Assembly: GCF_014699135.1 (NCBI RefSeq)
Contig: NZ_JACOFT010000004.1
Location: forward strand, 124,001-188,000
Direction of reading: 5' to 3'
DNA from: Cognatundibacterium aquatile
GTDB lineage: Bacteria; Pseudomonadota; Gammaproteobacteria; Burkholderiales; Burkholderiaceae_D
Length of the DNA: 64,000 nucleotides
Shown: one piece after another, positions 1 to 6,907 of the stretch
How positions within the stretch are numbered: position 1 is the stretch's first letter
How the letters are laid out: each line of letters begins with the position of its first letter
Position numbers and translations under genes: made by a program
Notes under the pieces: model-generated
What the model was told of the DNA's origin: nothing
Database searches by the model: none
What the model saw: the letters and a program-made list of their open reading frames with translations, nothing else

Positions 1-34
1 TCGGGAGCCCACCTGGGGTCCTTTCATGAAATAA
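1..34 (+). CDS. tolB: TolB C-terminal end (partial)
   Basis: Only the last ten codons and the TAA stop (32-34) are inside the window, reading R-E-P-T-W-G-P-F-M-K. TolB beta-propeller proteins characteristically end in a similar REPxWGPF-like tail, and the next gene is pal, its usual partner in the Tol-Pal envelope system. The call rests on this short tail and on synteny. Confidence 0.75.
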   Translation, partial: REPTWGPFMK

Positions 35-67
35 GTTGTAATCACTTTTTTTTAATCAGGAGAGAAA

Positions 68-604
68 ATGCGCTTCACATCCCAATCCAAAACTCTGGCT
101 ATGCTGGTTTCCAGCGTTGTTCTGATGACTGCCTGTGCTTCTAAAGTACCACTCGAAGACAAAGCAAAAATCGAAGAAAAACCAGTTGCAACAACTCAGA
201 CTCCGGCTGACCCAAATGCTGTTAAAACAGTTGATACTGGTTCTGTCGATCCTTTGAACGATCCAAAAGGTGTATTGGCGAAGCGTAGCGTTTATTTCGA
301 CTTCGATAGCTATGTCGTTAAAGACGATTACAAATCTGTCGTTGAAGCGCACTCCAAATATCTGAGCACAAACAAAGGCCGTAAGATCCTGATCCAGGGT
401 AATACGGATGAACGTGGCGGCAGCGAATACAATCTGGCTCTGGGTCAGAAACGTGCTGAAGCTGTTCGTAAATCTATGAGTCTGTTGGGTGTTTCTGAAG
501 CGCAAATCGAGGCAGTGTCTTTGGGTAAAGAAAAACCAAAAGCAGAAGGCCACGATGAAGCAGCTTGGGCAGAAAACCGCCGTGCTGATATCGTTTATCA
601 GTAA
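68..604 (+). CDS. pal: Peptidoglycan-associated lipoprotein Pal
   Basis: Pal is the outer-membrane lipoprotein of the Tol-Pal complex; it binds peptidoglycan and helps the outer membrane constrict at division. The 178-residue protein begins with a lipoprotein signal peptide ending in the lipobox M-T-A-C, so Cys23 should be the lipidated N-terminus. A low-complexity linker follows to about residue 72, then an OmpA-like peptidoglycan-binding domain (about 73-178) with the typical N-T-D-E-R-G-G motif at residues 112-118. A good Shine-Dalgarno (AGGAGA) precedes the ATG. It lies 33 bp after tolB and upstream of cpoB, the usual order. Length and motifs are normal. Confidence 0.97.
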   Translation: MRFTSQSKTLAMLVSSVVLMTACASKVPLEDKAKIEEKPVATTQTPADPNAVKTVDTGSVDPLNDPKGVLAKRSVYFDFDSYVVKDDYKSVVEAHSKYLSTNKGRKILIQGNTDERGGSEYNLALGQKRAEAVRKSMSLLGVSEAQIEAVSLGKEKPKAEGHDEAAWAENRRADIVYQ

Positions 605-651
605 TAGCAGCGTAGTTTAAAAGTGCCCTTGGCGGTCTTTTGAGCTTATTT

Positions 652-690
652 GACGCCGGATTCCTCACTCAGGATATCCGGCGTCTTTCA
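652..690 (+). terminator. Hairpin between pal and cpoB
   Basis: A perfect 10-bp stem (GACGCCGGAT at 652-661 with ATCCGGCGTC at 676-685) is followed by a T-rich tract up to 700. It looks like an intrinsic terminator or attenuator placed inside the tol-pal operon, and would reduce but not necessarily stop transcription into cpoB. Bases 605-651 before it hold nothing I recognise. Confidence 0.7.
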
Positions 691-707
691 TTCTATTTTT
701 GATTGCT

Positions 708-1481
708 ATGAAATTGACCTCTATTCGTCGTTCTTTTGCCATGGCTGCTCTGTCAGCGGCTTTTTCCACTGCCCTGATCCCTTCGCTGGCATCGGCAGGA
801 ATTTTTGATGACGATGAAGCGCGTAAAGCGATTCTGGATTTACGCTCTAAAGTAGATGCAGTAAATCTTCGTCTGGATAATAAACTCGATACCAAAGCTG
901 ACAAAGGTACGGCCTTGGATCTGGCTAATGAAAATGAACAGCTGCGTGCTGAGATCGCTAAGTTGCGCGGACAGGTGGAAGTGTTGGCGAATGACATCGC
1001 CAATACCCAGCGTCGCCAGCAGGATTTTTATGTCGATCTGGATAATCGCCTGCGTAAGATTGAGCCTAAGCGCCTGACGGTCGACGGCAAAGAGGCAACG
1101 GTAGAGCCAAATGAACAGCGCGCTTACGACAATGCGCTCAGTTTATTTAAGGCCGGTGATTATAAAAATTCAGTGACATCGTTCAGCAGTTTTCTGGTGG
1201 CGTATCCGCAGTCAGCCTTTGCTGGTTCGGCTCAGTACTGGATGGGCAATTCATACTATGCACAGCGTGATTGTAAGAACACGATTGTGGCTATGCAACA
1301 ACTGGTGAAAGTGTATCCGGATCACCCCAAGGCACCTGATGCATTGTTAAATATTGCTGGTTGCCAGACTGAGATGAAAGATAAAAACGCGGCTAAGAAG
1401 ACGCTGGAAAGCCTGATTGCGCAATATCCTGAAAGCGAAGCGGCGCATGCAGCGAAGAACCGCATGACATCGGCGAAGTAA
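708..1481 (+). CDS. cpoB: Cell division coordinator CpoB (YbgF)
   Basis: CpoB is a periplasmic TPR protein that couples Tol-Pal constriction with peptidoglycan synthesis. From the ATG at 708 the protein has 257 residues: a signal peptide ending A-S-A at about residue 30, a coiled-coil stretch (about 35-100, heptad-like, rich in Leu, Lys, Glu) and C-terminal tetratricopeptide repeats from about residue 135 onward. The open frame extends three codons upstream to a TTG at 699, but the ATG gives a standard signal peptide. No strong Shine-Dalgarno is visible for either start. It follows pal as in most proteobacteria. Confidence 0.93.
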   Translation: MKLTSIRRSFAMAALSAAFSTALIPSLASAGIFDDDEARKAILDLRSKVDAVNLRLDNKLDTKADKGTALDLANENEQLRAEIAKLRGQVEVLANDIANTQRRQQDFYVDLDNRLRKIEPKRLTVDGKEATVEPNEQRAYDNALSLFKAGDYKNSVTSFSSFLVAYPQSAFAGSAQYWMGNSYYAQRDCKNTIVAMQQLVKVYPDHPKAPDALLNIAGCQTEMKDKNAAKKTLESLIAQYPESEAAHAAKNRMTSAK

Positions 1482-1512
1482 GTCTGACAAGGATTTAATC
1501 CTGTTCATGCCA

Positions 1513-1541
1513 TTGACAGCGGCCTGAAAACACCATATAAT
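1513..1541 (+). promoter_or_regulatory. Consensus sigma-70 promoter for tRNA-Lys
   Basis: TTGACA at 1513-1518 and TATAAT at 1536-1541 are separated by exactly 17 bp. Both hexamers match the consensus perfectly. The predicted transcription start (about 1548) lies five bases before the first tRNA-Lys. Confidence 0.92.
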
Positions 1542-1552
1542 TTCGGTCTTTC

Positions 1553-1628
1553 GGGTCGTTAGCTCAGCTGGTAGAGCAGCGGACTTTTAATCCGTTGGTC
1601 GCAGGTTCGAATCCCGCACGGCCTACCA
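1553..1628 (+). tRNA. tRNA-Lys(UUU), copy 1
   Basis: 76 nt. The acceptor stem GGGTCGT pairs with ACGGCCT (first pair G-U), the anticodon loop CTTTTAA gives anticodon UUU, the T-arm is GGTTCGAATCC, and the 3' CCA is encoded. It follows a consensus promoter and is identical to the next tRNA gene. Confidence 0.98.
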
Positions 1629-1638
1629 CGAATACAAA

Positions 1639-1671
1639 AAAGACTTATGTCATGTAAGTCTTTAATTTTTT
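1639..1671 (+). terminator. Weak hairpin between the two tRNA-Lys genes
   Basis: AAAGACTTA (1639-1647) pairs with TAAGTCTTT (1655-1663) and is followed by a T-rich tract. It resembles a weak intrinsic terminator or a processing hairpin in the tRNA-Lys spacer. Confidence 0.5.
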
Positions 1672-1682
1672 TAGCAAGTTTT

Positions 1683-1758
1683 GGGTCGTTAGCTCAGCTG
1701 GTAGAGCAGCGGACTTTTAATCCGTTGGTCGCAGGTTCGAATCCCGCACGGCCTACCA
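1683..1758 (+). tRNA. tRNA-Lys(UUU), copy 2
   Basis: Base-for-base identical to the tRNA-Lys at 1553-1628 over all 76 nt, including the encoded CCA, and offset by exactly 130 bp. No separate consensus promoter is visible in the spacer, so it is probably cotranscribed with copy 1. Confidence 0.98.
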
Positions 1759-1762
1759 AAAC

Positions 1763-1800
1763 AAAAGGACTCAGGTGTATGCCTGAGTCCTTTTTTGTTT
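1763..1800 (+). terminator. Intrinsic terminator after the tRNA-Lys pair
   Basis: An A-rich GC stem (AAAAGGACTCAGG at 1763-1775 with CCTGAGTCCTTTT at 1782-1794) runs into a T-tract. It is the textbook end of the tRNA-Lys transcript. Confidence 0.9.
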
Positions 1801-1913
1801 TTCCAATCATGACGAGAGAAGCCGTGACCGGCACAATGCAAACTTTTGTATTGTTCTCCCATCGCCTGTGAATTGGAATTATCATTCCTGATTAGCTTAG
1901 CGGACAGTCCATC

Positions 1914-2822
1914 ATGAAAAAGCCTGTAGTCAAAAAAAACAAACAAAATAAATCAGACGGGCAGAGCGGGCAGGATGCGGCAGATCACAATGAAAAGCAT
2001 GAAATCCGCCCCGGCCAGTCGCTGGAGTTGCTCAAAGAGCTGCATATCCTCACGCGCGATGGCAAACTGAATCAGGATAGCCGCCGCAAGCTCAAGCAGG
2101 TCTATCACTTATATCAATTCATCGAGCCTTTGCTGGAAACCCTGCAAAAAGACCATGCCGATATCAGTCTGGTCGATCATGGGGCAGGGAAGTCCTATCT
2201 CGGCTTTATTCTGTATGACCTCTTCTTTAAAGTCGGACAGTCGCAAAGCAAAGCGCATATCTATGGGATTGAAACCCGCGATGAACTGGTGCAGCGATCG
2301 GCAGAACTTGCCCGGCGTCTCGATTTTCCCGGTATGTCTTTCCTGACTTTATCCGTGGCAGATTCGATTACCTCAGATCAGTTGCCAGGCCAGATTGATA
2401 TCGTCACCGCTTTGCATGCATGTGATACGGCGACGGATGATGCGATACAGTTTGCCTTGAAAAAGAAGGCTAAATTTATGGTGTTGGTACCTTGCTGCCA
2501 GGCAGAAGTTGCCGCTGAATTGCGCAAAAATAAAAGCGATGCGGTGCGCAATAATCCTTTATCTGAAATGTGGCGCCATCCTATACATACGCGCGAGTTT
2601 GGCAGTCAGATTACCAATGTGTTGCGTTGTCTGCAGTTAGAGGCGCATGGCTATCAGGTTCGCGTCACTGAGCTGGTAGGATGGGAGCATTCGATGAAAA
2701 ATGAATTGATCATTGCTGAATACAAAGGTCTGCCTGCGAAACGTCCGGCAGAGCGGCTGGCGGAAGTGCTGAAGACGACGGGGCTGGAAACTATGCAGCG
2801 ACGTTTTTTTGTCACACCGTAA
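1914..2822 (+). CDS. Class I SAM-dependent methyltransferase (Methyltransf_32-like)
   Basis: A 302-residue protein with a Lys-rich N-terminus (about 1-30). The SAM-binding motif I reads L-V-D-H-G-A-G-K-S-Y near residue 86, the next acidic position is I-E-T-R-D, and H-A-C-D-T-A precedes V-P-C-C-Q-A near residue 192. The pairing of a D-x-G-x-G-K-x-Y motif I with a V-P-C-C strand is what I know from the Methyltransf_32 group (METTL25-like). The substrate cannot be read from the sequence; RNA or protein are both possible. The gene is alone between the tRNA-Lys terminator and ppx, and its GC content matches its neighbours. Confidence 0.75.
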   Translation: MKKPVVKKNKQNKSDGQSGQDAADHNEKHEIRPGQSLELLKELHILTRDGKLNQDSRRKLKQVYHLYQFIEPLLETLQKDHADISLVDHGAGKSYLGFILYDLFFKVGQSQSKAHIYGIETRDELVQRSAELARRLDFPGMSFLTLSVADSITSDQLPGQIDIVTALHACDTATDDAIQFALKKKAKFMVLVPCCQAEVAAELRKNKSDAVRNNPLSEMWRHPIHTREFGSQITNVLRCLQLEAHGYQVRVTELVGWEHSMKNELIIAEYKGLPAKRPAERLAEVLKTTGLETMQRRFFVTP

Positions 2823-2847
2823 ATCTGTCGTCACTTGCAGGTCATAA

Positions 2848-2867
2848 AAAATGATTAATATCATTTT
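2848..2867. promoter_or_regulatory. AT-rich palindrome upstream of ppx
   Basis: AAAATGAT-TAAT-ATCATTTT has perfect 8-bp arms around TAAT, 54 bp before the ppx start. It loosely resembles an iron-box-type operator, but the match is partial and I do not assign a regulator. Confidence 0.35.
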
Positions 2868-2920
2868 CACTCTGACGTGCTGTATCTCTCTCATGGTATT
2901 GATAGTAAAGGATAGAAAAC

Positions 2921-4378
2921 ATGCTGGCTGCCGTTGACCTTGGTTCCAACAGTTTTCGTTTGCACATCGCCCGTCATGAAGGTGATGCGATTCGTGTCGT
3001 TAAAAGTGCGCGTGAGCCTATCCGTCTGGCGGCCGGGCTCGATGCGGATGGTAATCTGACGCCGCAGGCGATACAGAATGCGGTTGATTGCCTGGCGCGC
3101 TTCCGTGAAATTCTGAATGCCTATCCGATTGACAGTGTCCGTGTTGTTGCGACGAATACGATACGTATCGCTAAAAATTCTGCCGCCATTCTGCCGCGAG
3201 CCGAAGCAGCGATTGGTCATCCGATTGATGTGATTTCCGGTGAAGAAGAGGGCCGCCTGATTTATATGGGCGTATCGAACGCGATTCCTGTGCCCGATGA
3301 GCGCCGTCTGGTGATGGACATCGGCGGTGGTTCGACGGAAGTGATACTCGGACGTGGGCACGAGATCATCAAGGTGGAATCGTTCAGCATAGGCACTGTC
3401 AAGCATAGCGCCAGTTTTTTTCCGGATGGGCGTCTGACGGAAGCGGCTTTTGAAGCGGCTATTCTTTCCGCAAGATCGATGTTTGAAGATGCTGCGCCAC
3501 CATATCAGCCGCAGCATTGGCGCAAGGCTTATGGCTCATCTGGCACGATGCGGGCGATTGCCGATGCGATCGTCAACAATGGTCTGGGCGATGGCAAACT
3601 GACTTTAAAAAGTCTCAATGCACTGAAACAATACTGCATCCGCTGCGGACAACTCAGCGAACTTGAATTGAACGGCATCAAACCCGAGCGCGTCGCCATG
3701 GTGATCGGTGGGCTGGCGATTCTGATCGGGCTGATGCTGGAATTTAACATCGAAGTATTGTTGCCGGTTGAAGCTGGTCTGCGCATGGGCGTCATGTGGG
3801 ACTTGTATTTACGTGCGACCAAACGCGACCGGCGCGAAGTCTCGGTGCAGAAAATTACCCAGCTTTTCCATATCGACATGTCACGTGCCAATCGCGTTGC
3901 GGATATGGTGAAATCGATTTATCAGCAACTCAAACCGGCATCCGATACCTATTTGCGCTTGTTGTACTGGAGTGCGATGTTGCATGAAGTAGGCATGGTC
4001 GTTTCTCACACTGGTTACCATAAGCATGGTGCCTACATGATAGAAAATGCCGACATGGCGGGATTCACCACCAGCGAGCAAAGGATCATGAGTAAGCTGA
4101 TCCTCAGTCAGAAAGGTAATTTGCGCAAAATCAGTGAAGGTCTGACTGAAATGGATTTTGCCAAAGCGGTGCTGGCATTGCGTCTGGCCGTGATGCTGAT
4201 GCATTCACGCGCAGAAATTGACTATGAAGATATTCGTCTCAAAATGAAAAAGAATATCGAACTCGACATGCGTCGCGACTGGGTTTCCCTGCATCCGACG
4301 GTGGCTTACTGGTTGCAAAAAGAAACCGAATGCTGGCGTGAGGTTGGCATGGATTTTCTGGTGCGGGCAAATGTCTGA
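2921..4378 (+). CDS. ppx: Exopolyphosphatase / GppA-family phosphatase
   Basis: Ppx/GppA proteins remove terminal phosphate from polyphosphate or convert pppGpp to ppGpp. The 485-residue protein opens with the actin-like phosphate-binding motif D-L-G-S-N-S-F-R-L (about residues 6-14) and has the second nucleotide-binding motif M-D-I-G-G-G-S-T-E near residue 131. A C-terminal HD-like helical region from about 310 is present, as in full-length Ppx rather than short Ppx1. The Shine-Dalgarno AAAGGA precedes the ATG. Sequence alone does not separate Ppx from GppA; the length fits Ppx. It may work with RelA, encoded 50 kb away, in the phosphate/stringent response. Confidence 0.9.
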   Translation: MLAAVDLGSNSFRLHIARHEGDAIRVVKSAREPIRLAAGLDADGNLTPQAIQNAVDCLARFREILNAYPIDSVRVVATNTIRIAKNSAAILPRAEAAIGHPIDVISGEEEGRLIYMGVSNAIPVPDERRLVMDIGGGSTEVILGRGHEIIKVESFSIGTVKHSASFFPDGRLTEAAFEAAILSARSMFEDAAPPYQPQHWRKAYGSSGTMRAIADAIVNNGLGDGKLTLKSLNALKQYCIRCGQLSELELNGIKPERVAMVIGGLAILIGLMLEFNIEVLLPVEAGLRMGVMWDLYLRATKRDRREVSVQKITQLFHIDMSRANRVADMVKSIYQQLKPASDTYLRLLYWSAMLHEVGMVVSHTGYHKHGAYMIENADMAGFTTSEQRIMSKLILSQKGNLRKISEGLTEMDFAKAVLALRLAVMLMHSRAEIDYEDIRLKMKKNIELDMRRDWVSLHPTVAYWLQKETECWREVGMDFLVRANV

Positions 4379-4403
4379 AGTCATAGAAAACAGATTGATA
4401 AAG

Positions 4404-4433
4404 AAAAGGCTCGCAACATGCGAGCCTTTTTTA
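4404..4433 (+). terminator. Intrinsic terminator of ppx
   Basis: AAAAGGCTCGCA (4404-4415) pairs with TGCGAGCCTTTT (4419-4430), followed by more T. It sits between the convergent ppx and chemoreceptor genes and can work in both directions. Confidence 0.9.
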
Positions 4434-4504
4434 TGAGCTTTTTTATGAGCTTTTTTTATCAACCTGCACCAGCTCCTTCGTCACAGGAGTTCGTGCTGAT
4501 ACGT

Positions 4505-6250
4505 TTAAAATTCTTCCCAGTCTGAGCTTTCTTTTGTTGTCGCTGGTTTTGTTGTGCCCGCACGTTTCGTTGTACTCGCAATTTTTTTCAACGGCTGCGC
4601 CTGACGCTGGTTGGCGATCCGTGGCGATGCTTTTACTGGTGTCGTATGTGTCGCACGTGTGGTGTGCGACGATGACGCGCTGATCGTTGTTTGTGACGCA
4701 TCCAGCTTGAACATGCTGACCACGTTCGCCAGATTTCTGGCCTGGTCTTGCATCGCGGCCGAAGCCGCAGCGGCTTGTTCTACCAGCGCGGCATTTTGTT
4801 GCGTGACCTGATCCATCTGGATGATGGCCTGATTCACTTGTTCTATGCCAGATTGCTGTTCATGGCTGGCCGCTGTGATTTCGCTCATCACATCGGTGAT
4901 GCGATTGACGCCAGTGACAATTTCCTGCAACGCGAGGCCCGCTTCACCTACCTGTTGTGAACCCAGCCCCACCTTTTCAACCGAATCATCAATCAGTGTT
5001 TTGATTTCTTTCGCGGCGGCGGCGGAACGCTGTGCCAGATTGCGGACTTCTGACGCGACGACCGCAAATCCGCGTCCCTGTTCACCGGCGCGCGCTGCTT
5101 CCACTGCCGCATTCAGAGCGAGAATATTGGTCTGAAAAGCGATGCCATCAATCACACTGATGATGTCGACAATTTTCTTCGAGGAGCTGTTAATGGCTTC
5201 CATCGTATTGACCACCGTTGTGCCCGCCACGGAACCCTTGGCAGCCACGTCGGCGGTGGACAATACCAACTGATTAGCCTGGCGAGCATTTTCCGCATTT
5301 TGTTTGACGGTCGACGTCAGCTCTTCCATGGAAGCTGCTGTTTCTTCGAGCGAGCCAGCCTGTTCTTCGGTACGCGCTGATAAATCCAGATTGCCTGAGG
5401 CAATTTCACTGGAGGCGGTTGCGATCATATCGGTGCTTTGACGTACCTCGCCAACCACTTTAGCGAGACTCTGGCGCATGCTCTTCATCGCGAACAGCAG
5501 GCTGTCCTGATCATTTTCACGGGTGTGGACATCAATCGTCAGATCGCCTGCGGCAATGCCTTTCGCGATGTCGGCCGCATATTCCGGTTCGCCACCGATG
5601 GCACGCTCAATATTGCGTGCCACGATCACGATGATCGCACTCAATACGATGCCGATACCTGCCAGCAAAAAGATGGCACTCCACAGATCTTTGATGAAGG
5701 CATCCGTCAGGTCGTCAAGGTATAAGCCGGTGATGAAGGTCCAGTCCCACGGCTTGTAAGTCAGAACGTAGGCGCCTTTGGGAAATACCTGCTTAGGATC
5801 CGCATTGCCCGGTTTGGTCCAGACATACTCGATCCAGCCTTCACCTGCACCTTTGGCAATGGTTGCGACATTGCGATAGAAAAACTGGCCGCCCGGGTCT
5901 TTGAAGTCACTGACATCTTTGCCGATGAGTTCGGCTTTGATCGGATGCATCACCACAGTCGGGTGAGAGTTGATCACGGTGTAGTAACCATCTTTGCCGT
6001 AGCGCATGGCCTTGAGGCGCGCCAGCGCTTGTTTCTGGGCTTCTTCCACCGGCATCGCGCCAGAACTGACCAGCGCCGCGTACTCTTTCACTGTTGACAT
6101 ACCGACGTCCGTCGCAAAGCGCAATGCAATCTGTCGCTCTTCAAAGCGTTGTGCTTTATTTTGCAATACATTCACCGTGCTGATACCGAGCAGGCAAAGC
6201 CAACTGATGATGAGTGGTAAATAAAGTTTGCTGCGAAAGCTGAGTTTCAT
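4505..6250 (-). CDS. Methyl-accepting chemotaxis protein with sCache domain
   Basis: A 581-residue chemoreceptor. TM1 is at about 11-30, and a periplasmic single-Cache (sCache_2-like) sensor lies at about 35-185 with G-Y-Y-T-V-I-N and a later [12 protein letters not shown]2 is at about 190-212, a HAMP domain at about 213-265, and a long coiled-coil signalling domain carries the conserved hairpin tip [17 protein letters not shown]. The protein ends in D-W-E-E-F after a flexible linker, which resembles the C-terminal pentapeptide (NWETF type) that tethers the CheR methyltransferase. A good Shine-Dalgarno (AGGAAG) precedes the ATG. An FNR-type site lies 244 bp upstream. Ligand unknown; sCache_2 domains often bind small carboxylates. 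Confidence 0.95.
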   Translation of the reverse strand: MKLSFRSKLYLPLIISWLCLLGISTVNVLQNKAQRFEERQIALRFATDVGMSTVKEYAALVSSGAMPVEEAQKQALARLKAMRYGKDGYYTVINSHPTVVMHPIKAELIGKDVSDFKDPGGQFFYRNVATIAKGAGEGWIEYVWTKPGNADPKQVFPKGAYVLTYKPWDWTFITGLYLDDLTDAFIKDLWSAIFLLAGIGIVLSAIIVIVARNIERAIGGEPEYAADIAKGIAAGDLTIDVHTRENDQDSLLFAMKSMRQSLAKVVGEVRQSTDMIATASSEIASGNLDLSARTEEQAGSLEETAASMEELTSTVKQNAENARQANQLVLSTADVAAKGSVAGTTVVNTMEAINSSSKKIVDIISVIDGIAFQTNILALNAAVEAARAGEQGRGFAVVASEVRNLAQRSAAAAKEIKTLIDDSVEKVGLGSQQVGEAGLALQEIVTGVNRITDVMSEITAASHEQQSGIEQVNQAIIQMDQVTQQNAALVEQAAAASAAMQDQARNLANVVSMFKLDASQTTISASSSHTTRATHTTPVKASPRIANQRQAQPLKKIASTTKRAGTTKPATTKESSDWEEF

Positions 6251-6460
6251 GTCTCTTCCTGTCTTGTTAAAGAAAATTTTTTCTTAGGGGGGGTACAAAT
6301 GCGGCATATTTTTTTGTGATATGAGGCAGGGGTAAAAAACACCTCATCGTTCACGGTTTGCAGTCACTGTCCGATTCAGATTAATTCAGCCCGGCCGGAC
6401 GCTGGCAGATAAAGATCGGGTAACTTTATCGAAACCGATTTAGGCAATCAAAGCGATCAA

Positions 6461-6507
6461 TTCTATATAAAACACTATGTTAATATAGAAACGTTGATTT
6501 ATATCAA
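6461..6507 (-). promoter_or_regulatory. FNR/ANR-type box and promoter for the chemoreceptor
   Basis: TTGAT-TTAT-ATCAA at 6494-6507 matches the FNR/ANR consensus TTGAT-N4-ATCAA exactly. Reading towards the chemoreceptor (minus strand), a TTATATAGAA stretch (6470-6461) could serve as -10, with its centre about 32-34 bp from the box centre. That is the geometry of a class II FNR-activated promoter. The transcript would have a leader of about 200 nt. The match is seen; regulation by oxygen is inferred. Confidence 0.6.
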
Positions 6508-6677
6508 CATTGCGGCAATAACAACAAAATCCAGTTAATTCCGATCTTTTGCTTGATCTGCTGGCATGGTGTGTTGAAACACGTTTGTTTTTTGATTGAT
6601 ACCTCTCGCCATTCAGCATTCTGCTCTGCTTTGGATTTGTAAAACGTGTTCCGGGTTCGTGTTTTTTGGTAAAAGTA

Positions 6678-6750
6678 GGGAGTATGTTCAATTTTCGCTT
6701 AAATCTCTTTGAATTTATTGGGTGTTAGAAAATACTCCCCCCAGTATATT
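6678..6750 (+). repeat. Interspersed repeat, copy A (C6 core)
   Basis: Begins GGGAGTATG (6678-6686) and ends in ATACT-CCCCCC-AGTAT-ATTT (core 6732-6747), with 54 bp between the two element starts. Copies at 9262-9337 and 20993-21068 share the same ends, the same spacing within one base, and patches of the 45-bp interior (AAATCTC, ATTT, TGGG). The first element is complementary to ATACTCCC in the core, so an 8-bp hairpin is possible. Confidence 0.8.
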
Positions 6751-6822
6751 TTTCGTTAAATTGACCTGCTGCCATCAAATAGCAGTCAGACTGACTATCA
6801 AGCTGGTAATCAATCCAGCAAT

Positions 6823-6860
6823 AAAAAAAACGACGATCGCCGTGGCGTATCGTCGTTTTT
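6823..6860 (-). terminator. Terminator of the TonB-dependent receptor gene
   Basis: A-rich and T-rich flanks surround ACGACGAT / ATCGTCGT arms with an inner CGCC-GT-GGCG stem. It is about 50 bp downstream of the receptor stop on the minus strand. Confidence 0.85.
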
Positions 6861-6907
6861 TATTGAGATGACGGCGCCGTTTCAGCGCAGATCAGCTTGC
6901 CGTGACA

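Larger units (their letters stand above)
6251..6907. other. Intergenic region with FNR-type site, repeat copy A and a terminator
   Basis: This 657-bp stretch between the chemoreceptor start and the end of the TonB-dependent receptor has no credible gene. It contains a perfect TTGAT-N4-ATCAA site (6494-6507), repeat copy A (6678-6750), a small palindrome AGTCAG-A-CTGACT (6784-6796) and the receptor's terminator (6823-6860). An 83-codon minus-strand frame at 6440-6691 has no recognisable domain and overlaps both the FNR site and the first repeat element, so I left it out. Confidence 0.7.

Noticed and set aside
6385-6440. Possible sigma-28 (flagellar) promoter for the chemoreceptor, TAAA...GCC on the minus strand
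   Set aside because: The spacing is 18 bp instead of about 15 and the GCCGATAA part is poorly matched.
6440-6691. An 83-codon minus-strand frame between the chemoreceptor and the TonB receptor
   Set aside because: It overlaps the FNR-type site and the first element of repeat copy A, and has no family features.
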